From Petralouisia muris (GTDB lineage: Bacteria; Bacillota; Clostridia; Lachnospirales; Lachnospiraceae): a DNA stretch of 64,000 bases. The notes beneath the pieces were generated by a model, which worked only from the letters and a program-made list of their open reading frames with translations, was not told the origin of the DNA and searched no databases. Numbering within the stretch: position 1 is the stretch's first letter; the number at the start of each line of letters is the position of its first letter. Below are positions 55,701-64,000 of this stretch, piece by piece. The DNA lies in the NCBI RefSeq assembly GCF_004793545.1, contig NZ_SRYA01000023.1, positions 1 to 64,000 of the forward strand, written 5' to 3'. The position numbers were made by a program, and so were the translations under genes.

Positions 55701-56522
55701 CTATTCTTCCGGCTCCGTTCCATATGTATCCAGATATTTCTGTACATCTTCCTTGAAACGCGTCCAGGCGTCTTCATTTTTTACATAATAGATCGGACAT
55801 TCCTTGCCAGTCACGTCATAATGACGAATGACGTCTTCCACCGGAAGGTTGAATTTGCCGCAAAGCCATGCAGTCAATTCCACCAAAGAATCATAGGTCT
55901 CCTGGGTAAACTGCCCCGTCTCATCCTTGTGGCAGCACTCAATAGACAGAGTATCCACATTGCGGTCATTGGAAGCATAAGACATCTCTGTACTGGGAAT
56001 ACACTGGATAACCTCTCCCTCTATTCCCACAACAAAATGGCTGCTTGCCTTCGTCTTCTGGGTATCCTTCAGGCTCTCAAAATAACTGCGGTTCTGAGCC
56101 GCTGTGGTTCCCGGATTGGCTGTGTAATGAACCACAATTCCTTTCACCTCCTCTAAGACCGTCTGAGGCCTGGAGTAAGGATTAGGCGTCAGCAAATCTA
56201 CTTTAAATTCCGGAGTCTGGGCAATCACCTTCTGCTGGAATCCCTTTTCTTCTTCCTTTTCTGTCTTTACAGTCTTCGGCGCTTCCTTTTTTGCCTGCAC
56301 TTCATTGGGCGCAGCATCTTTATGAAAAATCCTTGTAATTCCAAACACTATCAAAAATATCCCAAAGCCGACAATAGCCGCCCTCTTTATAATCTGTATC
56401 GTTCTTCTCCGCTTTCTGCGCCGTTTTCTGGCCAAATACGCTTCTTTCCTTCTTCTTTCTTCACTGGTCACTGTACTTCTCTCCACTCTTTCCGTAAAAT
56501 ATAACCCTGCTTTTTCTTTCAT
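55701..56522 (-). CDS. Membrane-anchored N-acetylmuramoyl-L-alanine amidase
   Basis: A 273-residue cell-wall hydrolase: a very basic cytoplasmic N-terminus (ARKRRRKRRRT), one membrane anchor (about 47-65), an extracellular linker rich in Lys/Glu and an Amidase_2/PGRP zinc amidase (about 120-260). Zinc ligands and catalytic residues are in IVVHYTANPG, SSHFVVG and RHYDVTGKECP. It would cut peptide side chains from the glycan of peptidoglycan during growth or division. Confidence 0.9.
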   Translation of the reverse strand: MKEKAGLYFTERVERSTVTSEERRRKEAYLARKRRRKRRRTIQIIKRAAIVGFGIFLIVFGITRIFHKDAAPNEVQAKKEAPKTVKTEKEEEKGFQQKVIAQTPEFKVDLLTPNPYSRPQTVLEEVKGIVVHYTANPGTTAAQNRSYFESLKDTQKTKASSHFVVGIEGEVIQCIPSTEMSYASNDRNVDTLSIECCHKDETGQFTQETYDSLVELTAWLCGKFNLPVEDVIRHYDVTGKECPIYYVKNEDAWTRFKEDVQKYLDTYGTEPEE

Positions 56523-56641
56523 TTATTATAACACTACTTGTTTAAAAAAGAATTAACTTTCTTTAAATTTTTTGTAAGAAAAAAGTAAGAATGCTGCTGT
56601 TCTCATCTGCGGCGTTGGCAGCCATGCAAAAGTTAGTATTT

Positions 56642-57928
56642 TCACCTGCAGCCTGCCAGAAAATATTGTTCCATGATTTTCAGTGTTTCATTCAGTATTT
56701 CCTCTGTATGAGCCAGTGACAAAAACATTGCTTCAAACTGAGAAGGCGCCAGATACACGCCATGAGCCATCATATGTTTGCAGTAAGCGGCAAATGCTTC
56801 GGTATCTGAAGTTTTAGCGCTCTCATAGTCTGTCACTTCTGTTTCTGTAAAATAAAGACACCCCAGAGAACCCACATGGTTTACCTGCCAGGAATACCCG
56901 GATTTCTTAAGAATCTCCTGCATATTGCAATAAAACTTATCCGCTTTCTCATTAAGTTCTGTATAATACTCCGGATGTTCCTTCAATATCGTAAGCTGCG
57001 TGACGCCGGCTGCCATGGCAACAGGGTTGCCGCTTAAGGTTCCTGCCTGATACACGCCGCCTACAGGAGAAACCAGTTCCATAATTTCCCGTCTGCCGCC
57101 ATAAGCTCCCACCGGCATGCCGCCTCCAATAATTTTTCCAAAGGTGGTAAGATCCGGTTTCACGCCGTAATAGCCCTGGGCGCCGTCTATCCCCAGACGG
57201 AATCCGGTAATCACTTCATCAAAAATCAGCAATGCGCCGTATTCTTCACAGATACTCCGAAGTCCTTTTAAAAAGCCGGGTTTAGGCGCCACTACCCCCA
57301 TATTAGCCGCAACAGGCTCTACAATTACCGCAGCAATTTCTTCTCCGCATCTTTGAAAATGCTCGGTTACGGTATTTAAATTATTATACTCTGCAGACAG
57401 CGTATCCTTGGTGCATCCGGCAGGAACCCCCAGACTGTCAGGGACTCCCGCAGTCATTACGCCGGAGCCTGCCTTCACCAAAAGGCCATCGGAGTGCCCA
57501 TGATAGCATCCTGTAAATTTGATAATTTTATTCCTTCCGGTATAACCTCTTGCCAGACGAATGGCGCTCATAACGGCTTCTGTGCCGGAATTTACCATCC
57601 GCACCATTTCTATGGACGGAATCAGCTCACAAACCAGCCTGGCCATTTCCACCTCAATGGCAGTCGCCGCGCCAAAACTCAGCCCTCTTTTGCATGCATC
57701 TACAACACTGTCAATCACTGCTTCCTTGGCGTGTCCCAAAATCATCGGCCCCCAGGAGCCGACATAATCAATATACCGGCTGCCGTCCTCATCATAAAGG
57801 TACGCTCCCTTTGCGCTTTTGATAAATCTGGGAGTTGTTCCCACGGAGCCAAATGCCCGTACCGGTGAATTGACTCCCCCCGGCATTACCGTTACCGCCT
57901 CCTGAAATAATGTTTCTGATTTATTCAT
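56642..57928 (-). CDS. hemL: Glutamate-1-semialdehyde 2,1-aminomutase
   Basis: A 428-residue PLP enzyme that makes 5-aminolevulinate. MPGGVNSPVRAFGSVG at the N-terminus and the PLP-lysine motif TTFGKIIGGGMPVGAYGG are clear. The ATG at 57928 has AAGGAG at about 6 bases. It follows hemB on the same strand; together they feed uroporphyrinogen for cobalamin or sirohaem rather than full haem, as usual in Clostridia. Confidence 0.96.
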   Translation of the reverse strand: MNKSETLFQEAVTVMPGGVNSPVRAFGSVGTTPRFIKSAKGAYLYDEDGSRYIDYVGSWGPMILGHAKEAVIDSVVDACKRGLSFGAATAIEVEMARLVCELIPSIEMVRMVNSGTEAVMSAIRLARGYTGRNKIIKFTGCYHGHSDGLLVKAGSGVMTAGVPDSLGVPAGCTKDTLSAEYNNLNTVTEHFQRCGEEIAAVIVEPVAANMGVVAPKPGFLKGLRSICEEYGALLIFDEVITGFRLGIDGAQGYYGVKPDLTTFGKIIGGGMPVGAYGGRREIMELVSPVGGVYQAGTLSGNPVAMAAGVTQLTILKEHPEYYTELNEKADKFYCNMQEILKKSGYSWQVNHVGSLGCLYFTETEVTDYESAKTSDTEAFAAYCKHMMAHGVYLAPSQFEAMFLSLAHTEEILNETLKIMEQYFLAGCR

Positions 57929-58035
57929 CTGATGCTCCTTTCCTGAATCCTTCCGCTGCAATCTTCGTCCTGTATGCTTCAGAAATCTCTTCCTAATTTC
58001 CAGTAACCACAAAAGGAATGGCTGTTCCTCTGCAG

Positions 58036-59019
58036 CTATCCAATTCTTCCCTCGTCCATAAATTTCGCCAGCTCCTGTGCAAAATAAGTGATATAAATAT
58101 CTGTTCCGGCCCGGTATGCGCTTGCTGCCATCTCGCACACGATGCCGGCCTCATCCACAAATCCCGCCTGGGCAGCGGCTTTTACCATAGAATACTCTCC
58201 GCTGACTGAATAGGACGCTAACGGAAGGTTCGTTCTGTCCTTCACTTCACGGATTAAATCTCCATAAGCCATTGCAGGCTTTACCATCAGGATATCGGCT
58301 CCTTCTGCCGCATCCAGCATCGCTTCCTTCAAGGCTTCCCTGCGGTTATGGTAATCCATCTGATAAGATTTGCGATCGCCAAAGGCCGGCGCCGAGCCTG
58401 CTGCATCCCGGAAGGGCCCATAAAAAGAAGATGCAAATTTCACTGCATAAGACATAATCGGCGTACTGCAGTATCCGTTTTGATCCAGCATCCGGCGGAT
58501 TGCAGCCACCCGTCCGTCCATCATATCAGAGGGAGCCACCATATCTGCACCTGCCTGAGCCTGAGAAAGGGCTGTTTTTGCCAGAAATTCCAGGGTCTTG
58601 TCATTATCAACCTCCTGCCCGCATAGGATGCCGCAATGTCCATGGGAGGTATATTCACACATACAGACATCCCCAATCAAATATAAGTCCGGAAAAGTTT
58701 CTTTTGCTTTCCGAAACGCTCTCTGAACAATCCCATCCTGGGCGTAAGCGCCGCTGCCCATCTCATCCTTATTTCCCGGAATTCCAAAAAGCATCACAGA
58801 GGTTACTCCTGCCGCCAGAAGCTCCGTCAGCTTCTCTTCCATTCGATCCACGCTGTAACGGTACTGTCCCGGCATAGAAGGAATTTCTTCTTTTTGATTA
58901 TTTCCTTCCATCACAAACATAGGATATGCCAGAGATGATTTATCCATTCTGGTTTCCCGCACCATTTTACGCAAAATGCCGTTTCCCCGCAGACGACGGG
59001 GACGATTTAATAATTCCAT
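58036..59019 (-). CDS. hemB: Delta-aminolevulinic acid dehydratase (porphobilinogen synthase)
   Basis: A 327-residue HemB that condenses two 5-aminolevulinates. The three-cysteine zinc site (VCMCEYTSHGHCG) and both Schiff-base lysines (SYAVKFASSFYGP and LMVKPAMAYGD) are present, so it is the zinc type. The ATG at 59019 follows GGAGG at 8 bases; the longer upstream reading is a partial duplicate of the end of the preceding gene. Confidence 0.96.
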   Translation of the reverse strand: MELLNRPRRLRGNGILRKMVRETRMDKSSLAYPMFVMEGNNQKEEIPSMPGQYRYSVDRMEEKLTELLAAGVTSVMLFGIPGNKDEMGSGAYAQDGIVQRAFRKAKETFPDLYLIGDVCMCEYTSHGHCGILCGQEVDNDKTLEFLAKTALSQAQAGADMVAPSDMMDGRVAAIRRMLDQNGYCSTPIMSYAVKFASSFYGPFRDAAGSAPAFGDRKSYQMDYHNRREALKEAMLDAAEGADILMVKPAMAYGDLIREVKDRTNLPLASYSVSGEYSMVKAAAQAGFVDEAGIVCEMAASAYRAGTDIYITYFAQELAKFMDEGRIG

Positions 59020-59090
59020 CTTTCTTTCCTCCTGATTTTCCTTGGCCTTTACTTCTTCACCAAATCCCCAACATGACTTCTTTCCTTTTC

Positions 59091-59187
59091 CTGTTTGTTT
59101 GGCCAAATCCTCTGAAACGGCTTCTTTCATTTACTTTCTTGTGCTATCTGTTTTACCAAATCTTCTGAAATGGCTTCTTTCAGATAG
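59091..59187 (-). repeat. Short imperfect tandem duplication at the end of the GTPase-nuclease gene
   Basis: The coding tail for LKEAISEDLVKQ (59148-59187) is repeated with about 80% identity at 59091-59128 as MKEAVSEDLAKQ, just past the stop codon. It looks like a local duplication that moved or duplicated the original 3' end. Confidence 0.6.
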
Positions 59188-61811
59188 TTTCCGCTTTTTT
59201 CCAGTTTCTGCACATATTCCTGCTTCAGATCCTCTGTGGATCTTCTGATTTCTTCCTGAAATTCCCTGGCTGAAATCAACCCGCAGCCCTGCCCCCGAAT
59301 AATAATCTGTTCCAGCCCGTCAGAGGTCACCACAGTAACCCGATACTTTTCCGCACGCTCATGGGCAAATTTTTCAATATACTGGTCAGCCGTTTCCGCC
59401 TCCTGGGTAAACACCACATGAATATTGTGATAGTCCAAAATCTCCGTTTTATGCTGCTGCACCCGGTAAGCGTCAAACACCACAATCAAATGGCAGCCCC
59501 GGATTCCCTGATAATTGGAAAGAATATCCTGTAATTTTCCCCTGGCTCCGTCAATATTGTCCTTTGCCAGATTGCGCAAATCCTCCCAGGCAAAAATCAC
59601 ATTGTAGCCGTCCACCAGAAGATATTCTTCTTTGATTTCCGGACTGCGGTATGTGCGGGTCACAGAGAATTTCCGTTCCTCAGACAATGATTTCTTCTTA
59701 TGATATCCCTTCCGCCCTGTTTGCTTCTCTCTTTTGTTGGCGTTTAAAGCGTGAGACAATATGGCTTCCACTTCTTCTTCCCCTATCCAGTCTTCCTCTG
59801 AGAAACTGCTTCTTGTCTCCTGCTGCCCCTTTGGCTGCTTGTCCTCTCTGACGTCCTTATTTAGAAAAGAAGGACTTTCCACATGCATATATTCCTTTAC
59901 CTGATTCCATTTTACCACAAAACCCGCCCCATGTGCACAAAACACAGAATCCGGAGAATGTTCCAGATCACTTTGCGCATCATAGGCTGTTTTCTCAATC
60001 ACTTCCTGCTGATTCCAGCAAGGCTCATATCCTTTCAGGCTGCAGGAAAGCCGGCCATTTCCCCTTGTATATGAAATTACTTCCCGCTGATAATCCCCCA
60101 GAGCCGCCACTGAAACACTTCCCTCCAACACTGCCGTTCCTCCCTGGATCAAAGGCGGCCCGCAAGTCCCATGCATCCGTTCTATATCTGTCATTGCACG
60201 TCCCACCAAAGCCTCTGGCACTTCCAGCTGAAAGTTATAATATGGCTCAAGCAAAACAGATTCCGCCTCCATCAAACCCTGGCGCAGCGCCCGATAAGTG
60301 GCCTGACGAAAATCCCCGCCCTCTGTATGCTTCAAATGAGCCCGGCCCGCCACCAGCGTAATCTTCATATCAGTAAGTCCGGCTCCGGTGAGAACCCCTT
60401 TATGCTCCCGTTCCTCTAAATGAGTTAACACAAGCCGCTGCCAGTTTCTGTCCAGCATATCCTCGCTGCAGCGGGTATCAAACACAAGGCCGCTTCCACG
60501 CTCTCCTGGCTCTAACAGCAAATGAACCTCTGCGTAATGGCGGAGCGGCTCATAATGGCCCACCCCTTCCACCGGATGGGCAATTGTTTCTTGATACAAA
60601 ATATTTCCGGTTCCGAATTCCACCTGGATTCCAAAACGAGCTTTTATCATGCTTTTTAAAATTTCCAGCTGCACCTCCCCCATAATCTGCACCTGAATCT
60701 CCTGCAAACCTTCATCCCAGACGATATGAAGCTCCGGTTCCTCCTCCTGCAGCTGATTGAGACTGGAAAGTATGGACGTTACCTGGCATCCCTCGGGCAG
60801 AATCATCTGATAGGTCAGCACAGGAGTCAGAAGGGGCTTTTGAGAATCCCGCTCCCATCCAAGCCCTGTTCCCGGGCAGGTATCGTTTAACCCGGTAACG
60901 GCACAAACCATGCCTGCCTCTGCTTCCTGGACCATTTCATATTTATCACCAGAATAAATGCGTATCTGATTGACTTTCTCCTGGGACTGGGAAGGAGCTG
61001 CTTTTACCTTCAGGCTCCCGCCGGTTACTTTCAGAAACGTAAGCCGGTTTCCCTGATGATCCCTTGCGATTTTAAAGATTTTCGCACCAAATTCTTTGGG
61101 GTAATCGGGCTTTCGGGCAAACCGTTTCAGCGATTCCAGAAAATACTCCACGCCAATTAATTTCAGCGCAGAACCAAAAAAACAGGGAAACGCCTTCCTG
61201 GCCCTGATTAACGACTGAATCTGCTTTTCTTCCACCCGTTCCTGTTCCAGAAAATACTCCAGAACATGTTCCTCGCACATGGCAATATTTTCATAAAACT
61301 CCTGAGTGTCTGTCTGGGAGAAATCCACACAATTTTCATCCAGCCCCTTTTTCAGCTGCTCTAACAATTCCTCTGCATCTGTGCCCTGCTGATCCATTTT
61401 ATTGACAAAAAGAAATACTGGAATCCTGTATTTTCTCAGCAGCCGCCACAAGGTGCGGGTATGGCCCTGCACTCCGTCTGCGCCGCTAATTACCAGAACC
61501 GCATAATCCAATACCTGCAGCGTCCGCTCCATTTCTGCGGAAAAATCCACATGCCCCGGCGTATCCAGCAATGTAATGGTCATATGCCCTGTCTTCAGCA
61601 CCGCCTGTTTGGAAAAAATCGTAATCCCTCGGGCCCGCTCCAATTCATAGGTATCCAAAAAAGCATCCCTGTTATCCACTCTTCCCATTTTGCGGATACT
61701 GCCGCCTGCATACAACAAAGCCTCCGACAATGTGGTCTTGCCTGCGTCTACGTGAGCCAGTAACCCCAGGGATATCTGCTGTTCTGGTATATTTTCAGAT
61801 ACTTCACCCAT
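59127..61811 (-). CDS. TetM/TetO-like ribosomal GTPase fused to YacP/Rae1-like NYN nuclease
   Basis: An 894-residue fusion. Residues about 10-650 are a translational GTPase closest to ribosomal protection proteins and EF-G: G1 AHVDAGKTTLSEALLY, RGITI, DTPGHVDF, NKMD, with EF-G domains III-V after. A basic linker (about 650-725) leads to a NYN domain (about 730-865) that follows Bacillus YacP/Rae1 closely: LLVDGYNVIFAW, IVVFDAYRV, TQEAETADQYIEKFA, VVTSDG. Rae1 is an endoribonuclease that cuts mRNA in the ribosomal A site. The acidic residues expected for catalysis are present. It may confer tetracycline resistance, but stalled-ribosome mRNA cleavage is more likely. AGGAG lies 9 bases before the ATG. 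Confidence 0.9.
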   Translation of the reverse strand: MGEVSENIPEQQISLGLLAHVDAGKTTLSEALLYAGGSIRKMGRVDNRDAFLDTYELERARGITIFSKQAVLKTGHMTITLLDTPGHVDFSAEMERTLQVLDYAVLVISGADGVQGHTRTLWRLLRKYRIPVFLFVNKMDQQGTDAEELLEQLKKGLDENCVDFSQTDTQEFYENIAMCEEHVLEYFLEQERVEEKQIQSLIRARKAFPCFFGSALKLIGVEYFLESLKRFARKPDYPKEFGAKIFKIARDHQGNRLTFLKVTGGSLKVKAAPSQSQEKVNQIRIYSGDKYEMVQEAEAGMVCAVTGLNDTCPGTGLGWERDSQKPLLTPVLTYQMILPEGCQVTSILSSLNQLQEEEPELHIVWDEGLQEIQVQIMGEVQLEILKSMIKARFGIQVEFGTGNILYQETIAHPVEGVGHYEPLRHYAEVHLLLEPGERGSGLVFDTRCSEDMLDRNWQRLVLTHLEEREHKGVLTGAGLTDMKITLVAGRAHLKHTEGGDFRQATYRALRQGLMEAESVLLEPYYNFQLEVPEALVGRAMTDIERMHGTCGPPLIQGGTAVLEGSVSVAALGDYQREVISYTRGNGRLSCSLKGYEPCWNQQEVIEKTAYDAQSDLEHSPDSVFCAHGAGFVVKWNQVKEYMHVESPSFLNKDVREDKQPKGQQETRSSFSEEDWIGEEEVEAILSHALNANKREKQTGRKGYHKKKSLSEERKFSVTRTYRSPEIKEEYLLVDGYNVIFAWEDLRNLAKDNIDGARGKLQDILSNYQGIRGCHLIVVFDAYRVQQHKTEILDYHNIHVVFTQEAETADQYIEKFAHERAEKYRVTVVTSDGLEQIIIRGQGCGLISAREFQEEIRRSTEDLKQEYVQKLEKSGNYLKEAISEDLVKQIAQESK

Positions 61812-61925
61812 CGGAGAATGCTCCTTTCCTTAAAATAATGTCATAAATCTCCTTTCGCTCATTCTATCACTAATCAATATTCCTGACAACATCCTTATCT
61901 GCCGCTGGCAAATTCCAGCGCATCT

Positions 61926-62608
61926 TCATTTTCCATCGATTCCTTTTTCTTCCCGTCTGCAGAATCTGCCCAGCAGCAAATAGGCTGCGCCGGCCAGCAG
62001 AAAAATCGCCACATACCATTCCGTATGGGAATTTTCTCCTGTTTTAGGCTCATTTCCGCCTATTCCGGATACTGCCGGTTTTTGCGGTTCATTTTCCTTG
62101 GAACCGGGCATTTCCCGTTTTGGCAGTTATCTTCCTTGGAATTCTATTTTTCCTTCCCGCTTTATGGCGCCGCCATTAATTAAAATATTTTCATTAATGC
62201 TCACCTTTCCCGTCAGGGTCAGCATAATTCCGCTGTTTATGGTAATTGTTCTATTCTCGTTTATTTTCTGATGCAGGAGCTTCTGTTTCAGGAACTTCTG
62301 TTTCAAGCTCCTTTATTTCAGGCTCCTCTGTTTCAGGCTCCTTTGCTTCAGGTTCCTCTGCTTCCAAAATGCTTTTCGGCTCTTCTCTGTTATTCTGCCA
62401 AAGTTCCTCTTTCCCTTTATCTGAATCTGGTACGCCTGCCTCGGATTCTTCCCTGGTTTCGGGCAATATAGTCTCCTGCTTTTCGTCTGCAAACACTGGC
62501 GTTTTACAAAATTCTGCCGACAGGAATGCAGTAAGGACGCTGATGGCAGCCAGCTATACTGTTATACGCTTCCAATGGCGTTTTCCTTCTATGGCAGCTC
62601 TTTTTCAT
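61926..62608 (-). pseudogene. Sortase-anchored surface protein, degenerate
   Basis: Pieces in order on the minus strand: MKKSC start near 62608; a signal peptide broken by a frameshift and stop (LAAISVLTAFLSAEF); an acidic Glu/Pro repeat region (62496-62251, EPEAKEPETEEPEIKELETE); a short beta-rich part (NENRTITINSGIMLTL); and a cell-wall sorting signal ending at 61926 (EPKTGENSHTEWYVAIFLLA, then RRE/K tail). Several stops separate them, so no full product is made. Confidence 0.7.
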
Positions 62609-62709
62609 TCTATCCCCTTCTTTCATGAACTCCAAAGCTCTCCCTTTCCAGCACTTCCTGATATTTTCCCATCAGCTCATGATTGGGAAGCTCCCGCTCT
62701 GTAGTTCTG

Positions 62710-64000
62710 CTATTCCTTCAAAGATTCTTCCTGCAGCTTATCAAATTCAGCCAGGCATTCTTCCACAGTGGCACCGTTTAACAATTCCCGAACGATATTG
62801 CAGGTATTTCCCCACTGCTCCACCTTCATATTCGCATTGGAACCCAATACATAGACATTCTCATTTATTCTGTCATTCAAAGGTTTTAAAGCGTCAATAC
62901 AGTCTACCTGAACATTTTTGGAGGGGGAAATCACTTTATTGGTTTCCGTGTACACCTGCAGAGCTTCATCCGAAAGAATTACATCCAGAACATTCATGGT
63001 ATCCTCCATGTGTTCCGCTTCTGCGCTGACGCCATAGCCTGTCAAAGGCACCACCGGCATCTGGCCCCGTTTGCTGGGAAATCCAATCACCTGCATATTA
63101 AATTCCGGCTTTCCATAGGCTGTGTCAGCATTTGCAGCGCCCCAATACGCCATTACAATCGGCGTCTTCTGTGCCAGGAAATCCGGGCCTTCCCCTTCAA
63201 TTGCCTCAGAGACATAGGCTTTCTCGGCATCCACGTATCCCTTGTCAATCAGTTCCTGCAGAAATTCAAAGCCGGGCCGCATATAATCGCTGTACTTTGC
63301 TTTTCCGTTGTTTAAAGCGGCAATTTCCTCTTCTATACTGTCTCCATTGTACAAATCTGCATAAGCCTGAGCCAGAACAAAGTTTTCCAGCCACCAGCGG
63401 TTGGCCCCTACTGGAGTTTCAACGCCATTTTCCTTAAATACTCTGCAGCACTCTAAAAACTCTTCCGGCGTATTGGGTAATTCCAGATGATATTTGTCAA
63501 ACATATCTTTATTGACAAACAGCCCGTTTACCACGATTTCCTGAGGGATTGCCACTAATTTTCCATTGACGGTATTCGCAGTTCTCACAACTTCCCTCAG
63601 ATTCTCTGCACAGTCGAGCCCGGACAGATCCGCCAGTTTACCTTCTTCCCCCAATGCCTGTATGGCATCCGGATTCAGCAGGTAAAAATCATCCATGTTA
63701 TTCCGCGCCCGATCCAAGGCCACTTCATCATAGGTCTTCTCCTGGTAATTTTCTGCCGTATACGTCCGATATTCCACAGTTACTCCCAGCTGCTCCTCCG
63801 CCATTCCCACCGTAATGTCAAATGCTGTTCTTGAAACATTCTCATTATCCGGATCAGACTTCTCCATAGGGGCAAACAGCAAAACCGATCGAATACGCTC
63901 CTCCTCATCCTCCGTCAGGTTTCCCTCTAATACTTTATTCTGACCGCAGGCCCCTGCCGAAACCGCCATAAGTCCCGCCAGTAATACCGCTCCTAATTTC
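62710..64000 (-). CDS. Sugar ABC transporter substrate-binding lipoprotein (cut by the window end)
   Basis: At least 429 residues of a family 1 extracellular solute-binding protein. The signal peptide (LGAVLLAGLMAVSAGAC, lipobox SAGAC) continues past base 64000, so the start is not in the window; the Met near 63969 lies inside the leader. IPQEIVVNGLFVNKDMFDKY and TPIVMAYWGAANADTAYG are typical of the carbohydrate group. Its permease genes would be expected upstream, beyond the window. Confidence 0.88.
   Translation of the reverse strand, partial: KLGAVLLAGLMAVSAGACGQNKVLEGNLTEDEEERIRSVLLFAPMEKSDPDNENVSRTAFDITVGMAEEQLGVTVEYRTYTAENYQEKTYDEVALDRARNNMDDFYLLNPDAIQALGEEGKLADLSGLDCAENLREVVRTANTVNGKLVAIPQEIVVNGLFVNKDMFDKYHLELPNTPEEFLECCRVFKENGVETPVGANRWWLENFVLAQAYADLYNGDSIEEEIAALNNGKAKYSDYMRPGFEFLQELIDKGYVDAEKAYVSEAIEGEGPDFLAQKTPIVMAYWGAANADTAYGKPEFNMQVIGFPSKRGQMPVVPLTGYGVSAEAEHMEDTMNVLDVILSDEALQVYTETNKVISPSKNVQVDCIDALKPLNDRINENVYVLGSNANMKVEQWGNTCNIVRELLNGATVEECLAEFDKLQEESLKE

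Noticed and set aside
55182-56156. 324-codon plus-strand frame
   Set aside because: Antisense to the methyltransferase and amidase genes across their intergenic gap. Composition is that of a shadow frame.
59127-61811. Plain tetracycline-resistance gene
   Set aside because: The C-terminal NYN domain and the location beside hemB/hemL argue for a chromosomal ribosome factor. Resistance cannot be excluded, but is not the best reading.
62626-62709. Short frame downstream of the sugar-binding gene
   Set aside because: Fewer than 35 codons, no start with a ribosome site and no recognisable match.

Overview
The window looks like a chromosomal segment of a gut-type Clostridia, most likely Lachnospiraceae. 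The reasons are the low to moderate GC, strong AGGAGG ribosome binding sites, the dgt-dnaG-rpoD-trmK-nif3 order, a larB-larC pair, a pyrB-pyrI pair, hemL-hemB without the rest of haem synthesis nearby, and several Fe-dependent alcohol dehydrogenase/flavodoxin genes. The genus call is inference only.

Region 1 (1-4.3 kb) is a beta-glucoside module on the minus strand: RpiR regulator, PTS EIIBCA and GH1 6-phospho-beta-glucosidase. It appears to be decaying: the PTS gene carries an in-frame TAA, and the GH1 protein lacks the usual C-terminal end. Region 2 (about 4.3-15.6 kb) is accessory DNA. It holds AraC-type regulators around a C45-type hydrolase, and a plus-strand operon encoding a small HTH protein, an ECF sigma factor, a zinc anti-sigma membrane protein, a membrane protein, an ABC permease, an ABC ATPase, a 30-residue membrane microprotein and a Cys-rich KTR protein. 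After that comes a graveyard of integrative-element pieces (integrase start, YodL-like, Maff2-like, response-regulator start, HicB and Phd-like antitoxins).

Region 3 (15.6-25 kb) is a minus-strand set of exported or membrane-anchored flavodoxins, an FMN reductase, two lipoprotein alpha/beta hydrolases and two Fe-ADH family proteins behind a LysR regulator. One ADH has lost all predicted metal ligands, and one flavodoxin is a pseudogene. Region 4 (25-32 kb) has RecQ and a PD-(D/E)XK-XPD-type helicase, separated by fragments of an AAA ATPase, a cytosine methyltransferase, an IS110 transposase and an ABC exporter. Region 5 (32-41 kb) holds an HPr-like protein without the phospho-histidine, larBC, a lipoprotein, a CmpB-type membrane protein, pyrBI, a TetR-controlled ABC-2 exporter and a zinc-ribbon membrane protein.

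Region 6 (41-50 kb) is the housekeeping core: RNase P RNA, a uridine-kinase-like protein, Nif3, TrmK, RpoD, DnaG and dGTPase, with an 89-bp palindromic repeat array between dnaG and rpoD. A diverged single copy of the same repeat sits at 29.3 kb. Region 7 (49.5-64 kb) has a broken IS1182-type transposase beside tRNA-Leu(CAG), an ldh relic, a GNAT protein, tRNA-Leu(AAG), a GGDEF-EAL protein, a HEAT-methyltransferase, an anchored amidase, hemL, hemB, a sortase-substrate relic and a sugar-binding lipoprotein cut by the window end.

The best candidate for an undescribed system is at 59127-61811. It is a single protein joining a TetM/TetO-like translational GTPase to a YacP/Rae1-like NYN nuclease, which suggests a GTPase-delivered A-site ribonuclease. 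Secondary candidates are the covarying hairpin repeat family and the ECF-sigma/ABC/microprotein operon.
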